This document shows positions 37,389 to 47,800 of a DNA stretch of 64,000 bases, in pieces. Numbering within the stretch: position 1 is the stretch's first letter; every line of letters begins with the position of its first letter. Origin of the DNA: Tenacibaculum sp. 190524A05c (GTDB taxonomy: Bacteria; Bacteroidota; Bacteroidia; Flavobacteriales; Flavobacteriaceae); NCBI RefSeq assembly GCF_964036595.1, contig NZ_OZ038523.1, positions 3,416,501 through 3,480,500 of the forward strand, read 5' to 3'. Below the pieces are notes generated by a model. That model made no database searches and had not been told where the DNA came from. It saw only the letters and a list, made by a program, of their open reading frames with translations. A program made the position numbers and the translations under genes.

Positions 37389-40300
37389 ATGTGTAGTATG
37401 AAACGAAAAGTACTTTTTATATCTTTTATTTTTTTCATTTCATTAAGTTTTGCCCAAACTGAATATTGTCCTTTAGATGAGAATTTATATTCAGGAACAG
37501 TTACGACAACAACAATTGGAGCTACAAAATTTAAAGCTAGCGACGCAACTTCAAATTATAGGTTTGGAGAGCGAGTTGCAATAGATGGCAATATCGCAGT
37601 GGTAACTTCTCGAAGTAATGGAGTTGAACAGGGTAAAGTCTATATTTATATTAATGATGGATCAGGGAATTGGTCTCAACAAACTATTTTAAATGCGAGC
37701 AATGCGTTCGCTGGAGATCACTTTGGTTCTTCCGTGGCTTTAGAAGGAAATTATTTATTGGTTGGAGCAAGATTTCAATTGGATACAAACGATGTTGATA
37801 CTGGAGCCGCATATTTATTCGAGTATGATGGAGTAGGAACTTGGACTGAGGTTGCAATCTTTGAACCGAGTGATGGTGTTTCAGATGATCGATTTGGTGA
37901 GTCTGTTTCAATAGAAGGGGATTTAATTTTAGTTGGTGCTAGAAATGGAAGTACAGGAGGATGTGCTTATGTCTATGAAAATGATGGAACAGGAACATTT
38001 ACATATTCTGAAACTAAATTAGAACCACAAGTTCAATCAAATTATTCAGGAGCTAGGTTTGGTTACAATGTAAAAGTGGATGATGGTAAGGCATATGTTT
38101 CAGGTCCTCAGGATTATTCTTCTGTAGGGAAAGCATCAGCAGGATCTGTACAAATTTGGGAACAAGCCAATGATGGAACGTGGTCTCGTACACACAGATT
38201 AAGAGGAACTGAAACTACGGAGTATTTTGGTAGCGGATTGGATATTGAGGGAGATTATTTAGCTATTGGAGCCTATAATTTCGAAACATCTTCAACACCA
38301 GAAGCAGATCAAGGAAGGGTTTATGTTTATAAAGCAGATGTAAATGGAGATTATCTCGAATCAAATCGAGTAATGATTCAAAATGATGATAAAGACAGTT
38401 ATAACGATCAACGTTTTGGTTCTAATGTTGTTATAGATGGAGACTTTTTATATGTAAGTTCATTCGGAAATGGTTCTGCCAATACTGATGCTGTGTATAT
38501 TTTTAAAAATGATGGAACAAATAACTGGACTCAAATTTCTAAGATTACCTCTGGTTCAGGATGGGATGAATTTGCAAACAGATCTGTTGCTGTTTCTTTT
38601 CCAAATATAATTATTGGACAAAATGAAGATGATTCTCCATCAAATTCAGGTGCAGTTTATTTCGCATCATTAGCATCGAATTTGAAACCAACAACTTCAG
38701 TTTCTGAGGTTGTAAGAGAAAGTTCGGTAACAAATGATGGAATTATTAAAGTGAGTTTTTCTGATGAAGCTACAAAAAGTACTATTGAGTTTAGTATTGA
38801 CAATGGAGTAACTTATACCTACAGTTTTGATGATTCTTTGGGAACTGGAGAAATAAATAATTTGAGTGCAGGAGATTACAATGTATGGGCAAGATTTGAC
38901 GCTTCTTCTTGTGCTGTAAATTTAGGAACAATAACGGTAGAAGCTATTGAATACACGACTATTCCGGATAGTAATTTTGAAGCTGAGTTGAATTCCTTAG
39001 GTTATGATGATATTGTAGGTGACGGATTAGTGCCAACTGAACTAATTGAGAATGTTACTGTTCTAAATGTAAGTAATAAGAGTATTTCTGATTTAACAGG
39101 AATACAGGATTTTACTGCGTTAACTGATTTAAATGTGGAAACGAACACATTAACTTCTTTAGATGTTAGTAATAATTCAAATCTTCAAAACTTAAACTTC
39201 GATAATAACAATGTTGCAACTTTAAATTTAGGATCAAATTCAAATTTAAGTTCTATTGAAGGAAGATATAATCAGTTAACAACAATAGACTTAAGTCAAA
39301 TTCCGAATTTAACATTCATTAATGTAAGAGATAACTTATTTACAACTGTAGATGTTTCAAACAATACATTGTTGAGCACATTGAATTTACGTGGCTGTAG
39401 TAACCTAACAACTTTAGATGTATCAAATAATTCTGAGTTGGTGTTTTTATATCTTCAAGATACAGCCTTAACAGGATTAGATGTAACATCGAATACAAAA
39501 CTTGAAGTTTTAATTATTGAACGAGTGAATTTTTCATCAATTGATGTATCTAATTTATTGTTATTAAGGCAACTTCGAATAGGTGATAACAGTTTTACGG
39601 AGTTAGATGTTTCTAATAACCCATTATTGGAAAGATTAGAATGTGAAAATAATAATCTAACCTATCTAAATCTAAAGAATGGAAATAATACAGCTATCTT
39701 AAATTCAAATTTTATAGCAACAGGAAATTCATCTCTTACATGTATTTCGGTGGATGATCCAACTTGGAGCACAACAAATTGGACAAATATTGATGGAATC
39801 GCTAGTTTTAATTTATACTGTAGTTATACTTCTATACCTGATTCAAATTTTGAAGCAAGATTAGAGGCTTTAGGTTATGATAATATTTCTGGAGATGGTC
39901 AGGTTCCTACTGGGATGATTGAAGGGATTACTAATTTAAATATTTCAAATCAGTCCATTTCTAACCTAACAGGAATTGAGGGTTTTGAAAGTTTGGAGAC
40001 ATTAGTTTGTGCTGGTAATCCATTAGCAACCTATGATTTTTCTCAAAATAATAAACTGCAAACATTGAATGTAAATTCATGTGGTATTTCATCAATTGAT
40101 GTTTCTAAGAATACTGCTTTAAGAACATTGGTGTTATATGGAAATCAGTTAACAAGTATTGATGTTACTCAAAATACGGATTTAAGAGAGTTTGATATTT
40201 TTCAAAATAAGGTAACAAGTTTAGATCTGACTCAGAATTTACAATTAAGATCAGTTCTAGTTGAAGATAATGATCTTACCTCTTTAGATATTCGTTTAAA

Positions 40301-41786
40301 TACATTAGTTACAGAATTAAATTGTGCTTCCAATGAATTAACTTCTTTAATTGTAAAAAACGGAAACAATTCAAATTTCACATCCTTTGTAGCAAATAAC
40401 AATAGCAATTTATCGTGTATTTCGGTTGATGATGTTTCGTATGCAACTACAAATTGGACTAATATTGATGCTACTGCTTACTTCACTGTTTTAGATTGTC
40501 GATATACTACAATTCCTGATGCTAAGTTTGAATCTGCTTTGGAAGCTTTAGGTTATGACGATTTCTCAGCTGATGGAAAAGTTCCAACTGAATTAATTGA
40601 AGTGGTTACAAGTTTAGATGTTGGAACAAAAAATATTAATGACTTAACAGGAATCGAAGCATTTTCAGCTTTAACAAGTTTAAGATGTAATGACAATGCT
40701 ATTCAGAATTTAGATTTAAGAAATAATACGCTTTTAGAATATATAAAGTGTGACGATAATAACATGGATGTCCTTAATGTTGAAGGACTACAGTACTTCG
40801 AAGAGTTAGTTGGGTACGGAAACGATTTTACTTCTTTTGATTTTTCAAATGTACCGTCATTAAAGAAGATTTCCTTATTTAATAACGAACTTACCACTCT
40901 TGATTTAACTAAGAATACGGCGTTGGTTTTCGTTCGATTAGATAATAATAACTTAACAAGTCTAGATCTTCGAAACGGAACAAATACAAATATTACCAAT
41001 TTTAATACAACATTAAATTCTAATCTAGCTTGTATTGCGGTAGACGATGCGGGATATTCAACTACCAATTGGACAGACAGACATTCAAACACAAGTTTTA
41101 GCGAAACTACTTGTCCAGTTAATTACGATCTATCATTGAGAGTGTTTTTACAAGGAGCTCATATAAATCCAAATACTGGAGAGGAAAGTATCATGAGAGA
41201 TGATCTTCGTGTTAGTAATGTAATTCCAACTACAAGTCCATATACTGACGGAGCAACTTGCAGCTCTTCAATTTTTACAACAACAGGAAATGATGCAATT
41301 GTAGATTGGGTTTGGGTTGAGTTAAGAGATAAAACAGATCATACAATCGTTTTGACTTCCCAGTCAGGATTGATTCAAAGAGATGGAGATATCGTTGCAA
41401 TAGACGGAAGTTCCCCACTATCATTTAGTCTAACAGAGAATAACGACGTGTATATTTCTATAAATCACAGATCTCACTTGGGAATACTAACCGCCACTTC
41501 TGTTATGCTTTCAGAATCAGGAACTACTATTGATTTCACTGCTGACACAAGTTTGGTTTACGGAAATTCTAATGCAGTTATTGTTTTAAGTAACGGCGCT
41601 TATGGTCTAATTTCTGGAGATTTTGATGGTAATGGTCAAGTACAAAATATAGATGTAAATGGTATAATTACCCTTTTAGGTTCATCAGGATATAATGGTG
41701 CAGATATGGATATGAATGGGCAAATTCAAAATTCAGATATCAATAACTTAATTAATCCTAATTCTGGGAAAGGAGAACAATTTTAA
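37389..41786 (+). CDS. Giant secreted FG-GAP/LRR surface protein, 1465 aa
   Basis: Signal peptide MKRKVLFISFIFFISLSFAQ from the ATG at 37398 (residue 4); the ATG at 37389 adds three residues, either may be used. Layout: seven FG-GAP_2-type repeats (about 30-425, e.g. DHFGSSVALEGNYLLVGA), enough for a seven-bladed propeller; a SprB-like beta domain (about 435-518); three leucine-rich modules starting at residues 522, 813 and 1039, each opening (I)PDxNFExxLxxLGYDD and closing CxxVDDxxxxTTNWT; and a 224-aa C-terminal module from 1242 with FLQGA, DDLR, IVDWVWVELRD and a dockerin-like pair of DxDxNGxx loops. No standard type IX secretion tail is evident. Adhesin or ligand-binding function is inferred. 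Confidence 0.9.
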   Translation: MCSMKRKVLFISFIFFISLSFAQTEYCPLDENLYSGTVTTTTIGATKFKASDATSNYRFGERVAIDGNIAVVTSRSNGVEQGKVYIYINDGSGNWSQQTILNASNAFAGDHFGSSVALEGNYLLVGARFQLDTNDVDTGAAYLFEYDGVGTWTEVAIFEPSDGVSDDRFGESVSIEGDLILVGARNGSTGGCAYVYENDGTGTFTYSETKLEPQVQSNYSGARFGYNVKVDDGKAYVSGPQDYSSVGKASAGSVQIWEQANDGTWSRTHRLRGTETTEYFGSGLDIEGDYLAIGAYNFETSSTPEADQGRVYVYKADVNGDYLESNRVMIQNDDKDSYNDQRFGSNVVIDGDFLYVSSFGNGSANTDAVYIFKNDGTNNWTQISKITSGSGWDEFANRSVAVSFPNIIIGQNEDDSPSNSGAVYFASLASNLKPTTSVSEVVRESSVTNDGIIKVSFSDEATKSTIEFSIDNGVTYTYSFDDSLGTGEINNLSAGDYNVWARFDASSCAVNLGTITVEAIEYTTIPDSNFEAELNSLGYDDIVGDGLVPTELIENVTVLNVSNKSISDLTGIQDFTALTDLNVETNTLTSLDVSNNSNLQNLNFDNNNVATLNLGSNSNLSSIEGRYNQLTTIDLSQIPNLTFINVRDNLFTTVDVSNNTLLSTLNLRGCSNLTTLDVSNNSELVFLYLQDTALTGLDVTSNTKLEVLIIERVNFSSIDVSNLLLLRQLRIGDNSFTELDVSNNPLLERLECENNNLTYLNLKNGNNTAILNSNFIATGNSSLTCISVDDPTWSTTNWTNIDGIASFNLYCSYTSIPDSNFEARLEALGYDNISGDGQVPTGMIEGITNLNISNQSISNLTGIEGFESLETLVCAGNPLATYDFSQNNKLQTLNVNSCGISSIDVSKNTALRTLVLYGNQLTSIDVTQNTDLREFDIFQNKVTSLDLTQNLQLRSVLVEDNDLTSLDIRLNTLVTELNCASNELTSLIVKNGNNSNFTSFVANNNSNLSCISVDDVSYATTNWTNIDATAYFTVLDCRYTTIPDAKFESALEALGYDDFSADGKVPTELIEVVTSLDVGTKNINDLTGIEAFSALTSLRCNDNAIQNLDLRNNTLLEYIKCDDNNMDVLNVEGLQYFEELVGYGNDFTSFDFSNVPSLKKISLFNNELTTLDLTKNTALVFVRLDNNNLTSLDLRNGTNTNITNFNTTLNSNLACIAVDDAGYSTTNWTDRHSNTSFSETTCPVNYDLSLRVFLQGAHINPNTGEESIMRDDLRVSNVIPTTSPYTDGATCSSSIFTTTGNDAIVDWVWVELRDKTDHTIVLTSQSGLIQRDGDIVAIDGSSPLSFSLTENNDVYISINHRSHLGILTATSVMLSESGTTIDFTADTSLVYGNSNAVIVLSNGAYGLISGDFDGNGQVQNIDVNGIITLLGSSGYNGADMDMNGQIQNSDINNLINPNSGKGEQF
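38952..39824 (+). repeat. Duplicated LRR module, copy A
   Basis: Codes for a 291-aa module. Its counterpart at 41922-42794 is also exactly 291 aa and nearly the same in sequence (both contain ERVNFSSIDVS and SSIEGRYNQLTTIDLSQ), while later modules are more divergent. Confidence 0.85.
41112..41783 (+). repeat. C-terminal 224-aa module, copy A
   Basis: Starts at a cysteine and runs to the last residue; same length and order as the C-terminus of the next gene. Ends with two calcium-loop-like motifs GDFDGNGQVQNID and ADMDMNGQIQNSD. Confidence 0.8.
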
Positions 41787-41813
41787 TCGGCTTAAATACT
41801 TAAACGTTTTGAA

Positions 41814-44800
41814 ATGAGAAAAACGATTATACTTATGTTATCGAGTGCGATTAGTTTATTTGGACTTTTCGCTTTCAATAAACTCAATACAAAAACAGAA
41901 ATTGTAAAGAGCAGTAGTACTTATGTGTCTATTCCAGATGCAAATTTTGAAGCTGCACTATTTACACTTGGTTATGATGATATTTCTGGAGATGGACAAG
42001 TGCCAATTGCAAGTGTCAATACAGTTACGACTCTTGATGTATCAGGAAATTCAATTTCAGATTTAACAGGTATTGCAGCTTTTACTGCATTAGTAGATTT
42101 AAATTGTGAGAATAATTCATTGTCAAGTTTAGATGTAAGTTCAAATACGAATCTTCAAATACTAAATTTCGATAACAATAATGTATCATCGTTAAACTTA
42201 GGAGCAAATTCAAACTTGAATTCTATAGAAGGTAGATATAATCAATTAACTACAATTGACTTAAGCCAAGTTCCAAATGTAACTTTTATAAATATTAGAA
42301 ATAACCTATTTGTATCGGTTGATGTTTCCAATAATCTGTTATTAAGCACGCTGAACTTACGTGGTTGTTCTGGTTTAACAAGTTTAGATGTTTCAAATAA
42401 TACGGAACTAGCATTTTTATATTTACAAGACACAGCGTTAACTGGTTTAGATGTAACTGCAAACACCAAACTGGAAGTTGTAATTATAGAACGAGTGAAC
42501 TTCTCATCGATTGATGTTTCAACATTGTCTTTACTGAGACAACTTAGAATTGGAGATAATAGTTTTACTGAGTTAGATGTATCAAATAACCCTGCTTTAG
42601 AAAGATTAGAATGTGAAAATAATAATCTTACATATTTAAATCTGAAGAATGGGAATAACACCAATATTACGAATTCAAATTTTATTGCAACGGGTAATTC
42701 TTCATTAACCTGTATAGAAGTGGATGACCCTTCTTGGAGCACAACAAACTGGACAAATATTGATAATACAGCGAGTTTTAATTCCTATTGTAGATATACA
42801 ACTATTTATGATGCTAATTTCGAAGCTGCTTTAAATACTTTGGGTTACGATGATATTGCTTCAGATGGGCAAGTCCCAACTGAATTAATTGATACTGTAA
42901 CTGATTTAGATGTCAATAGTCAATCTATTTCAAGTTTAAGTGGAATCGAAGATTTCACTGCTCTTGAGAATTTAACTTGTAATTCAAATAGCATTTCAAG
43001 TTTAGATCTTTCACAAAACACAAGTTTGAAGTTCTTGAAGTGTAATAATAATAGCATGACAAGCCTAACACTTGGAAGTCTTATTAATTTGGAAGATTTA
43101 TTAGCTTACAGCAATAATTTAACAACACTTGATTGTACCGGTTTAACAGGTTTAGATAGAATAAATGTCTCGTTCAATTCAATAAGCTCAATTGATTTAA
43201 GCCAGAGTTCGTTGTTAACTTTTATAAGAGTTGATTCAAACAATCTTTCGTTTTTAAATGTTAGAAATGGAAATAATTCTAATGTTACCACTTTTGATTC
43301 CTCAACAAATGCATCATTATCTTGTGTAACTGTCGATAGTGTAACCTATTCAGATTCTAACTGGACAAACAAAAATGGAATTACCAAATTTAGTGAAACG
43401 TTGTATTGTGAGTATGCAACAATTCCTGATGCTAATTTTGAATCTAGACTTGAGGCTTTAGGTTATGATGATATTTCTGGAGACGGTCAAGTTCCAAACG
43501 ATTTGATAACAAGTGTAGCCAGTTTAGATGTTTCTGGTCAAAATATTGCCAATTTAGCAGGAATCGAAAACTTTGATTCACTTTCTATTTTAAATGCTTC
43601 CAATAATGCGTTAACGAGTTTAGATTTGAGTTCATTAACTACAATTACATCAGTTAATGTAAATGGAAATCAATTAACTCAATTAAATATTCGAAATGGT
43701 GTAAACACAAATATTGTAAGTTTTGATGTTCGCAATAATGATGGAGTTTGTGTATTTGTTGATGATAAAGATTATAGTACAACGAATTGGACAAACATTG
43801 ATTCTGATGGTGGGTTTACGGAAACTTCATATTGTAAGTACACACTTATTCCCGACTCGAATTTTGAAGCAGAATTAGAAGCCTTAGGTTATGATGATAT
43901 TTCTGGAGATGGACAAGTTCCAACTGAATTAATAGAGGTTGTAGTTAATTTAGATATTTCCGGTAAAAGTATTAGTACTATTTCAGGAATAGAAGATTTT
44001 CAGTCGGTTTCGATTTTGAATGTATCAGACAATTCAATTTCATCAATAGATTTAAGTGAGTTGCAAAATTTAACTGCTGTAAATGCCAGTAGCAATTCTC
44101 TTACTTACTTTGATATTAGAAATGATTTCAATACCAGTATAACTGCATTTGATCTTACAAACAACTCAGGTTTAACATGTGTTTTTGTGGACGATCCATC
44201 GTATGCCACTTCAAATTGGACTCAAATTGATGTAACAGCTTCTTTTGTGTCGAATTATTTAGACTGTGGTTATGTTGAAATTCCAGATGTGAATTTTGAA
44301 AACGAATTAATTTCACAAGGATATGATGCCGTTCAAGATGGGCTGGTTCTATTATCATCTGTTGAGAATATTACTCATTTAAATATTAATAATAAAGGAA
44401 TCTCAGATCTAACAGGTATTGAGCATTTTGCTGAGTTAGTAGATTTATCTTGTAAAGACAATAATTTAACCGTTCTAAATCTTAGATATAATACAAAGTT
44501 GATTGCATTAAACTGTGTTCGAAATGATATTGTAGGATTGAATCTTGATTATAATGTAAATCTTTCAGCTCTAAATTGTGCAGCAAATGATTTAAGAAGT
44601 TTAAGTTTAAAAAACGGAGTAAATAGCAGTCATGGTCAGTTTAATGCTATTAATAATGATAATTTAACTTGTATTACTGTTGATGACGCAGCATATTCAA
44701 CTGCAAATTGGAACGGAATTGATGATCACGCTGTATTTAGTGAAACCAACTGTGGTTATACGTTAATTCCAGATTTGAATTTCGAAATAGCTCTATTCGA

Positions 44801-47800
44801 TCTTGGATTGGATGATGCAGCGGAAGATGGAAAAGTTCCAACGGATAATATAAATAGCTTAGTTTCTTTAGATGTTAATAACCGAGATATTTCAGATTTA
44901 ACTGGAATCTCTGATTTTACTGCGCTACAAGAGTTGAATGTATCAGGAAATGAAATCACTGTTTTAGATTTAACTTCAAATACTAATATTACTAAACTAA
45001 ACGCCAGTAGTAATGATTTAGAAAATCTAAATATTAGAAATGGAAATAACACTAATATTTTGGAGTTTGATTCAACGTCCAACGATAATTTGTTTTGTGT
45101 TTTGGTTGATGATGCAACTTATTCTTCTAATAATTGGATAACTATTGATAGTCAAACTGCTTTTACAAATACTTCCTATTGTAATTACACTGCAGTTCCA
45201 AATATTGTTTTTGAAAATTACTTAGAAAGTTTAGGATACGATGACACTTCAAATGATGGTCAAGTCCCTACAGATTTAATAAAAGATATAACAGAATTAG
45301 ATGTAAGTGGTAAGGGTATTTCTGATTTAACGGGAATTGAAGATTTTACAGCGTTAGAAAAATTAGATGTTTCAAACAATAATTTAATAAGTCTGGATGT
45401 AAACGGTCTAAGCTTAAAGTCTCTTTCAGTTGCTGGAAATTCAGGGTTAACAACATTGATTTGTAATAATAACGAGTTAAGAGCATTAGATTTAACTTCA
45501 AATGCATCGTTAACAACAGTTCTTACGAATGATAATAATTTATCTTTTCTAAATTTAAAAAACGGAAATAACGCCGCAATCTCAACAATAAATATTACTA
45601 ATAATTCGAATCTTACCTGTGTATTGGTTGAAGATGCATCAGCAGTAGCAAGTTGGACGAATAAAGATGTGCAAACACAATATTCTGATACTTATTGTAC
45701 GTTTGCACACTATAATTTTGCTAGTAATTTAGAAGATTCCATAGGCGGATATACAGCAAATTATGTTTTTGAGCAAGCGGTAACCTCAGAGACTAATGCA
45801 ACGTATTTGACAACTTCTTCTGGTATGGGTATACAATCTAATCCAGATGAAGGAGTGCAATTACCAGTAGACATAACCCCATTTTTGTTCACAGATGATT
45901 CGGTAGAATTTGAAATGAATTTTATATGTACCGACTTAGGAGCAGAGGATGGAAGAAAAAATTTATTTACACTAAAACGTTACGAATCTTTAAATGCTGC
46001 TGGATTTACTTTATGGGCAGAAGCTACGAGTGCATCAGAATATACGTTAGGAATGTATTGGAATGACGAAGATTCTTTAGGAGGTGGAGGAGAAGGTATT
46101 AATTTAGGAACGTTTGCAATAGGAGAAGAGGTTCATACCAGATTAATAATAGATAGATCTCAGAGAGAATGGTATTTATATGCTAATAATTATTTTAATT
46201 ACGGAACGTTTAGAGATGTTTATGATTTAGATTTTCTAATTAATCAAATTCAAGATGCACCGGTTTATTTAGGTAACTTTTACAATAAAATAGGAAATCT
46301 AGTTTCGACCGTTGTTATCGATGATTTTAGCATACACATTCCAGCAAAACCTAGCGATGTAGATCTTTTAGAGAGTGCTTTGACACAAATGACAAATCAC
46401 ATTTTAGGAAATATTACCCTTACTTCTGATCAAACTAAAGATTATGAGTTTGATATTCTGTCTAACCTTCGCTACAATTATATGAATGCTAGAACAGAAG
46501 TAGACAATTATTTAACTGCTTTTGAAGATAATTTTGATCCTTTATTTCAAGATAGAACTAAGGTAAATGTGTTTGATTTATCTTCAGAGCAAGTAATAGC
46601 ATTCTTCTTACAGCAAGATATTATTGATAATGCCTTTACTCCTGATAACATAGATAATGTTATCGGAACAACATTTGAATTTTCAGAAATTTATCCTGGT
46701 CCAGTTGCTGATGGAGCGCCAAGAGTGACAGATGGTATAATCCCCATAAACTCCACCTACCAACTGGATCCAGGTTATGAATTAATGGGGCAAGATAAAG
46801 GTGTTTATCGACCAACTGGTTATTATGCTGCCCCAGGCGAATTAGTAACAGTAACAGTTCCATCTTCAATTGTTGGACAAGGTTTTGAAGTTATAGTTGG
46901 TGCACCATCTAGAGATTTATATGGAGTTTCAAAAATTAATAGATATCATAGAATTAGTACTGAATTTGAAATAACATCAGAATCAACAAAAGTCGCTAAT
47001 CCATTAGGAGGTGTTATTTATATTAAAGTTCCGGCGGAAGTTAATTTTGGTTGGATTGATTTTACATTTAATGGAGCGGTAAAGTCACCTTATTTTAGAA
47101 TGGTAACAGGTCAATCAACAAACTTATCTGAGTTTCAAACAGACATGTCTAACGCATATGTAAATTGGGTAGATATGGAATCTGATAGAATGATGTTTTT
47201 AATTCCTAGAGATTTAGTTGATGTTTCTGATCCATCAGAAATAATGACAACATGGAATTCCATGTGGGATGCTTTTTCAACTGCTGCAGGAAGACCAGTT
47301 GATAAAATCAGACCAGAATATTGGTTAGTTGATTGTGGAGGTATCAATAATGCTGCAGGATATCCTTCTGATATCGAATTTGAATCTTATCAAGGAACAA
47401 CAAGAGACTTAACTTGGAATCCATTGCGAGTAATGGATGATGATTATATCACGAATTATCCTTCTACAATTTTTCATGAAATGGGGCATACCATGTTATT
47501 GCCAGAACCTCCTGGTGAAGCTGAAGCTATTATTCAGCTATGTGGAGCGCCAATGTTAGTTTCTGCCTTAGGTTTTGATATTGATGAGGTATTATTAATC
47601 CTAGACAATCAAAAACATGATCGCGATTTAGCTGCTATGTATTGGATGACTGCCTATAATTTTAGGAATAATCAACCTATGAAGTGTGATCCGACTTTAG
47701 ATTCAAGTGTTTGTGATGAAATATCATATCAAATACGAGGAGCAATGAAATGGCATGAAATAGCAACAGTTTATGATTATGAAACCCTTGGTGAAATTCA

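Noticed and set aside
42242..42742. Minus-strand 166-aa frame (and the similar one at 40703-41092)
   Set aside because: Mirror of the repetitive leucine-rich coding sequence; no start context, no family, and the plus strand is certain.
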